Shown here: piece by piece, positions 57,136-60,791 of the stretch
Layout of the letters: the number at the start of each line of letters is the position of its first letter
Numbering within the stretch: the stretch's first letter is position 1
From: JAZDLR01 sp964540995
GTDB taxonomy: Bacteria; Patescibacteriota; Patescibacteriia; UBA1558; 2-01-FULL-52-15
Length of the DNA: 60,791 nt
NCBI GenBank assembly: GCA_964540995.1
Contig: CAZIOU010000005.1
Coordinates: 1 to 60,791, forward strand
Reading direction: 5' to 3'
The notes under the pieces: generated by a model
Databases searched by the model: none
Told to the model about the DNA's origin: nothing
Seen by the model: only the letters and a program-made list of their open reading frames with translations
Translations under genes and position numbers: made by a program

Positions 57136-59990
57136 TACATCCGGACACTCAACGTGATAGCTTCACCGTTCACTTCCACCGCTGACTGTTCGGAGAATAA
57201 TTCTGCGATTTCCCAAGCACGGCTAATAGTTGCTGCTTGGAGATCAGCTGTCCGGGTGGCGATCAATTGTTTCAAGGATTCACTCTCCGTCTGATAATGA
57301 ACCACGACAGAATCTTGGGGCGTCAGCTTAGCTTGTTTGCGTAGGGCATTGGTGAAGCGGATCAGCTCGCGGAGCATACCTTCTTGTTTGAGAGCGTCAG
57401 TTAGCTTCACATCAAGCGCGATCTGACCATTATCCGATGGCATCCACGGTTCACCAGCTGGCAATGAGTCTACTACCTGAATCGAGAGTACATTAATTTC
57501 ATCGGCCAGCACTGCCTGTAATTCGGCATTAAGTTTGGTGACAATGGCAGCTTGAGTTAGCGGCTGACGGATCTTGAGCTTGGCTTGGGCTCGGACAGCA
57601 TGAGCTGCTTCCACCAGCTGTCGAACCAGATTCATTTGCGTTAATAATTGCTCTTCCTCCTTGGTCACATTGGCTTCGGGCCAACTCGATAGATGGACTG
57701 ATGGCTGTTCTATCACTTTGAGCTGACGCCAGAGACTTTCGGCCATAAATGGTGTGAACGGAGCCATTAACTGACTCAATGTTTTCAAGACATAACCCAA
57801 CGTAGCGACCGAGGCTTCGCGAGTCTCTTCGTCTTTGAAACGATCACGGCTACGACGCACATACCAGGTTGATAGTTCATTGATGAAGTCTCCGAGTAAA
57901 CGAGCGCTTTCTGTTAAACGATAATTTTCTAGATGTTTGGATACGTCCTTGATGGTTTGCTGCAACAAAGCCACGATCCAACGATCCATACTGTCAGTAC
58001 TCGTAGGCCGATCCAACTTCTGCGGTTCGGTCGAAGCGTATAACTGATAGAAAGAAATAATATTAGTCAGTGTGCCGAAAACTTTGCGCACAATTTCCAG
58101 TACTATCTTTTCATCAAAATTTTTCGTTTCTCCTGGCTGTGACACCGTGTAGAAGAAATAGCGCAAGGGATCAACACCAAATTTAGCGATCGCTTCCTCG
58201 GGTACGATAATATTACCCTTGGACTTGGACATCTTCTGTCCTTTGGCATCATTGACATGACTGTAACAAATGACGTTCTTATAGGCCGCTCCTTTATTTA
58301 ACAAGGTAGAGATGGCCAACATGGTATAGAACCAACCCCGCGTCTGATCGATAGCTTCAGAAATATAGTCAGCCGGATAGGCTAAGCCTCGGTCAATCAA
58401 ATCTTCGTGTTCAAAAGGATAGTGATACTGTGCCCAAGGCATGGCGCCACTATCAAACCAGACATCGAGAACTTCTGGCACCCGCTTCATCTGTTGGCCG
58501 CAGTCACAAGGCAAAACTACTTCATCAATATAAGGTCGATGCAAATCTGCCAATGATCCTAATTCTTTACGGTCAACTACCATTTTCTTCTTACCACAGC
58601 TACTGCATTCCCAGATTGGCAGCGGTGTACCCCAATAGCGTTCACGAGAAATTGCCCAGTCCTTAATACCCTCCAACCATTCTCCGAAACGACCACGCTT
58701 GATATGTTCTGGGATCCAATTGATTGACTCACCATTTTTAACCAGCTGCGACTGGACTTTGGTCATAGCGATGAACCACGAAGTCTTGGCGTAATAGAGC
58801 AAAGCGGAATCACAGCGCCAGCAGAAAGGATATTCGTGCTCATACAGCTCTTCTTTATAGAGGATGCCTTGGTCTTGCAAATACTGAATAATCTTCTCTT
58901 CTGTCTTGACGTCCTTGGCTGGCAAGCCAGCTAATCCAGTGACTGTGGAGACGAATTTGCCCGTCAGATCAACGGTGTGCTGCTGGGGCAAATCAAATTT
59001 GAGACCCAATTCATAGTCATCCACACCATACATTACTGCTGTATGCACGACACCCGTACCATCACCAGTAGTGACGAAGTCAGCTGGCAATACTTCCCAA
59101 CCTTTGCCTTTATGTTCGATAACTCCAGGGAATAACGGTTCATAGGTAGTACCGACCAAGTCAGAACCTTTGAACGTTGCTGTCACGCCAGCTTGGCCAT
59201 CGATCACTTTCTCCCACAGTCCTTCAGCCATGATGTAGTATTCATTACCAGCTTGCACACGAACGTAGCTAATAGTAGAACCGACAGCCAGCGCCACATT
59301 TCCCGGCAAGGTCCATGGTGTGGTGGTCCAAGACAAAATGTAGTCACCTTTTTTGGCTACTTTGGAATCAGTAGTGACTTTAAATTTCAAATACACCGAA
59401 CGATCCTTGACTGTCTTATAGCCTTGCGCTACTTCGTGTGAAGATAACGTGGTGCCACAGCTGGGGCAATGCGGTACAACTTTGAATCCTTGATAGATTA
59501 AATTCTTGTCCCAGATCTGCTTCAGTACCCACCAAACCGATTCGATATAGTCATTATCGTATGTGACATAAGGATACTCCAAATCTAACCAGAAACCGAC
59601 CCGCTTAGTCAGCGTTTCCCATTCTGTCTTATATTTCCAGACCGACTCCTTACATTTCTGATTAAACTTTTCAATGCCGTACTTTTCAATATCCGGCTTA
59701 CCCACCAAACCTAATTCTTTCTGCACTTGCAACTCCACCGGTAGACCATGGGTGTCCCAGCCGGCTTTGCGCTCCACATGATACCCCTGCATAGTTTTGA
59801 AACGCGGGATGACATCTTTAAAAGCCCGTCCAATGACATGATGGATACCTGGTCGGCCATTGGCGGTTGGAGGACCTTCATAAAAGACAAAATTACCCTT
59901 GGGACTGGGTTTAGCCAAGGTAGCTTGAAAAATCTTCTGCTCCTCCCAGAATTTGAGGATTTGTTCTTCTTGGTCGTTGTAGTTGAACAT
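57135..59990 (-). CDS. ileS: Isoleucyl-tRNA synthetase
   Basis: Class I synthetase with CP1 editing domain. The 951-residue protein has YEGPPTANGRPGIHHVIGRA (HIGH-type motif), GWDTHGLPVELQVQKELG, the editing-site TTTPWTLPGNVALAVG, GWFYTMLAIS, and the KMSKS motif GQKMSKSKGN. Two zinc-like Cys pairs lie in CPSCG and CSSCGKK. The C-terminal domain resembles the long eukaryote-like IleRS type often linked to mupirocin resistance; that is inference. No SD. The gap upstream holds a word-type hairpin. Confidence 0.97.
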   Translation of the reverse strand: MFNYNDQEEQILKFWEEQKIFQATLAKPSPKGNFVFYEGPPTANGRPGIHHVIGRAFKDVIPRFKTMQGYHVERKAGWDTHGLPVELQVQKELGLVGKPDIEKYGIEKFNQKCKESVWKYKTEWETLTKRVGFWLDLEYPYVTYDNDYIESVWWVLKQIWDKNLIYQGFKVVPHCPSCGTTLSSHEVAQGYKTVKDRSVYLKFKVTTDSKVAKKGDYILSWTTTPWTLPGNVALAVGSTISYVRVQAGNEYYIMAEGLWEKVIDGQAGVTATFKGSDLVGTTYEPLFPGVIEHKGKGWEVLPADFVTTGDGTGVVHTAVMYGVDDYELGLKFDLPQQHTVDLTGKFVSTVTGLAGLPAKDVKTEEKIIQYLQDQGILYKEELYEHEYPFCWRCDSALLYYAKTSWFIAMTKVQSQLVKNGESINWIPEHIKRGRFGEWLEGIKDWAISRERYWGTPLPIWECSSCGKKKMVVDRKELGSLADLHRPYIDEVVLPCDCGQQMKRVPEVLDVWFDSGAMPWAQYHYPFEHEDLIDRGLAYPADYISEAIDQTRGWFYTMLAISTLLNKGAAYKNVICYSHVNDAKGQKMSKSKGNIIVPEEAIAKFGVDPLRYFFYTVSQPGETKNFDEKIVLEIVRKVFGTLTNIISFYQLYASTEPQKLDRPTSTDSMDRWIVALLQQTIKDVSKHLENYRLTESARLLGDFINELSTWYVRRSRDRFKDEETREASVATLGYVLKTLSQLMAPFTPFMAESLWRQLKVIEQPSVHLSSWPEANVTKEEEQLLTQMNLVRQLVEAAHAVRAQAKLKIRQPLTQAAIVTKLNAELQAVLADEINVLSIQVVDSLPAGEPWMPSDNGQIALDVKLTDALKQEGMLRELIRFTNALRKQAKLTPQDSVVVHYQTESESLKQLIATRTADLQAATISRAWEIAELFSEQSAVEVNGEAITLSVRM

Positions 59991-60002
59991 TGAGATGAAG
60001 TC

Positions 60003-60100
60003 GTTAGTTATTGGTTACTTGTTATTTGGGAAGAGAAGAGAAGATTAAATAACCGGCTTCGACCTTCCCTAATAACCAATAACAAATAACTACTATCTGT
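60003..60100. repeat. Intergenic hairpin of TTATTGGTTA/TAACCAATAA words
   Basis: Left arm GTTAGTTATTGGTTACTTGT, TATTTGGGAAG; right arm CTTCCCTAATAACCAATAAC, AAATAACTAC. Arms are complementary tandem words around GAGAAGATTAAATAACCGGC. Nothing else is seen between here and the small ORF at 60157. Confidence 0.75.
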
Positions 60101-60156
60101 GCCATTAACTAATACCAAATAAGCTCCCATCTGGCAACGCTTCTGTCTAGTGCTGC

Positions 60157-60303
60157 CTAAAAGAATATCGAATACAAAACCTGCCAGATCTTACGCTGTT
60201 GCTTGCGGGCCACCGGCTGTCTAAAGGTTGTCGCCGAGCGCCAGCTAGTCAGCTCGAACTGACGTCGGTTGTTGTACCCTTTGTGACGGTTGGGATGTCT
60301 CAT
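60157..60303 (-). CDS. 48-residue basic small protein
   Basis: Starts MRHPNRHKGYNNRRQFELTS and ends QQRKIWQVLYSIFF. It is strongly basic (Arg, Lys, His) with a hydrophobic end. It begins 2 nt after the MerR stop, so it is probably translated by coupling; there is no SD. It shows a sensible protein composition but is unmatched. It could be a nucleic-acid-binding or membrane-active peptide. Confidence 0.5.
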   Translation of the reverse strand: MRHPNRHKGYNNRRQFELTSWRSATTFRQPVARKQQRKIWQVLYSIFF

Positions 60304-60305
60304 GG

Positions 60306-60524
60306 TTATTTCTTAGGTATTAATTTCTTAATCTCTTGGATGGTGAGACGACGCTTATCCTGCATCTCCCGGATCTGCTCCAGGCGACGGGAAGCCTTGT
60401 CCCCCAAATACAAACGATACCCACCACGGGTGCGTCCGTCGGCGGGTAGTAATCCTTCGTTGGTATAGTAATTGATCGTTGAGGGTAACAAATTATGGAG
60501 GCGAGCCAATTCGCCAATTTTCAT
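60306..60524 (-). CDS. MerR-family DNA-binding protein (helix-turn-helix domain only)
   Basis: The 72-residue protein is the winged-helix domain of a MerR regulator: MKIGELARLHNLLPSTINYY (helix-turn-helix), TNEGLLPADGRTRGGYRLYL (wing) and RRLEQIREMQDKRRLTIQEI (helix). The usual C-terminal effector-binding domain is missing, so it may act constitutively or with a partner, such as the adjacent 48-residue ORF. An upstream ATG at 60548 would add 8 residues and make the mRNA leaderless from the predicted promoter. The start at 60524 matches the family consensus (MKIGELA). Confidence 0.88.
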   Translation of the reverse strand: MKIGELARLHNLLPSTINYYTNEGLLPADGRTRGGYRLYLGDKASRRLEQIREMQDKRRLTIQEIKKLIPKK

Positions 60525-60555
60525 GAGTTTGTTCACACCCCTCTTCATGAGCTCT

Positions 60556-60584
60556 AGTATACGCCGATAACCATGAAGTGTAAA
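60556..60584 (-). promoter_or_regulatory. Predicted promoter of the MerR gene
   Basis: Minus strand TTTACA (60579-60584), 17-nt spacer, TATACT (60556-60561). The -35 box lies in a word-type hairpin (60570-60606, CCATGAAGTGTAAAGTAG and TACTTCTTACTTTATGG). Transcription would begin at about 60549. Confidence 0.7.
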
Positions 60585-60604
60585 GTAGTACTTCTTACTT
60601 TATG

Positions 60605-60729
60605 GTTTTGCGAGCCGTCAGGCGAAGCAATCTAGCCTGTCTGATGTCACCACACCACATTCCCAACCAACCACTACACCGCCATCTCAATGGGATTGCT
60701 TCCCGCCCGAGCCCGGTTCGCAATGACAG
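60605..60729. repeat. Palindromic MITE-like element, copy 4 (about 125 bp)
   Basis: Starts TTTTGCGAGCC and ends TTCGCAATGACAG, with AATCTAGCCTGTCTGATGTC and CTCAATGGGATTGCTTCCC as in copies 1-3. The middle differs. Confidence 0.75.
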
Positions 60730-60732
60730 CTA

Positions 60733-60791
60733 TGGTGGGACCTACCCTTCGGGGTGTAGGGCAGGCTAAGGGGCATCAGACAGGCTAGATT
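60733..60791. repeat. Start of an inverted fifth copy at the right edge
   Basis: The last bases CATCAGACAGGCTAGATT are the reverse complement of AATCTAGCCTGTCTGATG in copy 4, so a second element in the opposite direction begins here and continues outside the window. A CTACCC-TTCG-GGGTGTAG hairpin lies between (60742-60760). Confidence 0.55.

Overview
The window looks like a piece of chromosome from a bacterium with a compact genome, most likely a member of the Candidate Phyla Radiation (Patescibacteria). This rests on gene content and style: dense, overlapping minus-strand operons; housekeeping genes that mostly lack a Shine-Dalgarno (SD) motif; unusual fusions (Tdk-Tmk, tandem ThyX, a membrane-anchored Clp ATPase with a DnaJ-type zinc finger); cysteine-rich type IV pseudopilins; and many small proteins of unknown family. 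TGA is used as a stop, so the ordinary bacterial code fits. The exact phylum cannot be told from the sequence alone. No rRNA, tRNA, CRISPR array or prophage was seen.

Layout. 1-6.1 kb: gatB (cut by the left edge) and a pyrimidine deoxynucleotide cluster (tdk-tmk fusion, tandem thyX, dut, a P-loop kinase, dCMP deaminase) covering dCMP/dUMP/thymidine to dTDP. 6.1-8.4 kb: secE-nusG-rplK-rplA. 8.4-11.5 kb: a prenyl diphosphate synthase and gyrB. 11.7-15.2 kb: an accessory stretch of small orphan genes, each with its own promoter, strong SD and terminator. 15.3-19.7 kb: pheS-pheT and a SET-domain gene coupled to pheT. 19.7-22.1 kb: an M16 peptidase and a stand-alone Fe-S PD-(D/E)XK nuclease. 22.2-26.3 kb: a UvrD-type helicase-nuclease, a DciA-like protein and a HAD hydrolase. 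26.4-30.2 kb: a second accessory stretch with an orphan gene, two tiny zinc-finger proteins, a gene-poor structured-RNA locus and two paralogous carbonic-anhydrase-like proteins. 30.2-37.1 kb: a complete F1Fo ATP synthase operon. 37.2-46.3 kb: an orphan gene, a GT-C glycosyltransferase, a pseudopilin, rmuC, tatD, cvpA, metG, an AI-2E-type permease and a second M16 peptidase. 46.4-47.7 kb: a frameshifted RAYT transposase and two zinc-ribbon proteins behind glyS. 47.7-52.3 kb: glyS, the Clp-like ATPase and its membrane partner. 52.3-60.8 kb: a second pseudopilin, tgt, a cell-surface repeat protein, recO, ileS, a 48-residue basic ORF, a MerR regulator and repeats.

Three patterns run across the window. 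First, genes fall into two translation-start classes: housekeeping genes have no SD, while the orphan genes and the second copies of some families carry canonical GGAGG-type SDs. Second, many intergenic gaps hold hairpins whose arms are degenerate tandem words; each site uses a different word, and the same words also occur inside genes. Third, there is a family of roughly 90-155 bp palindromic elements ending in CTGTCWTTGCGA and TCGCAATGACAG. All statements come from reading the sequence; no database search was possible.
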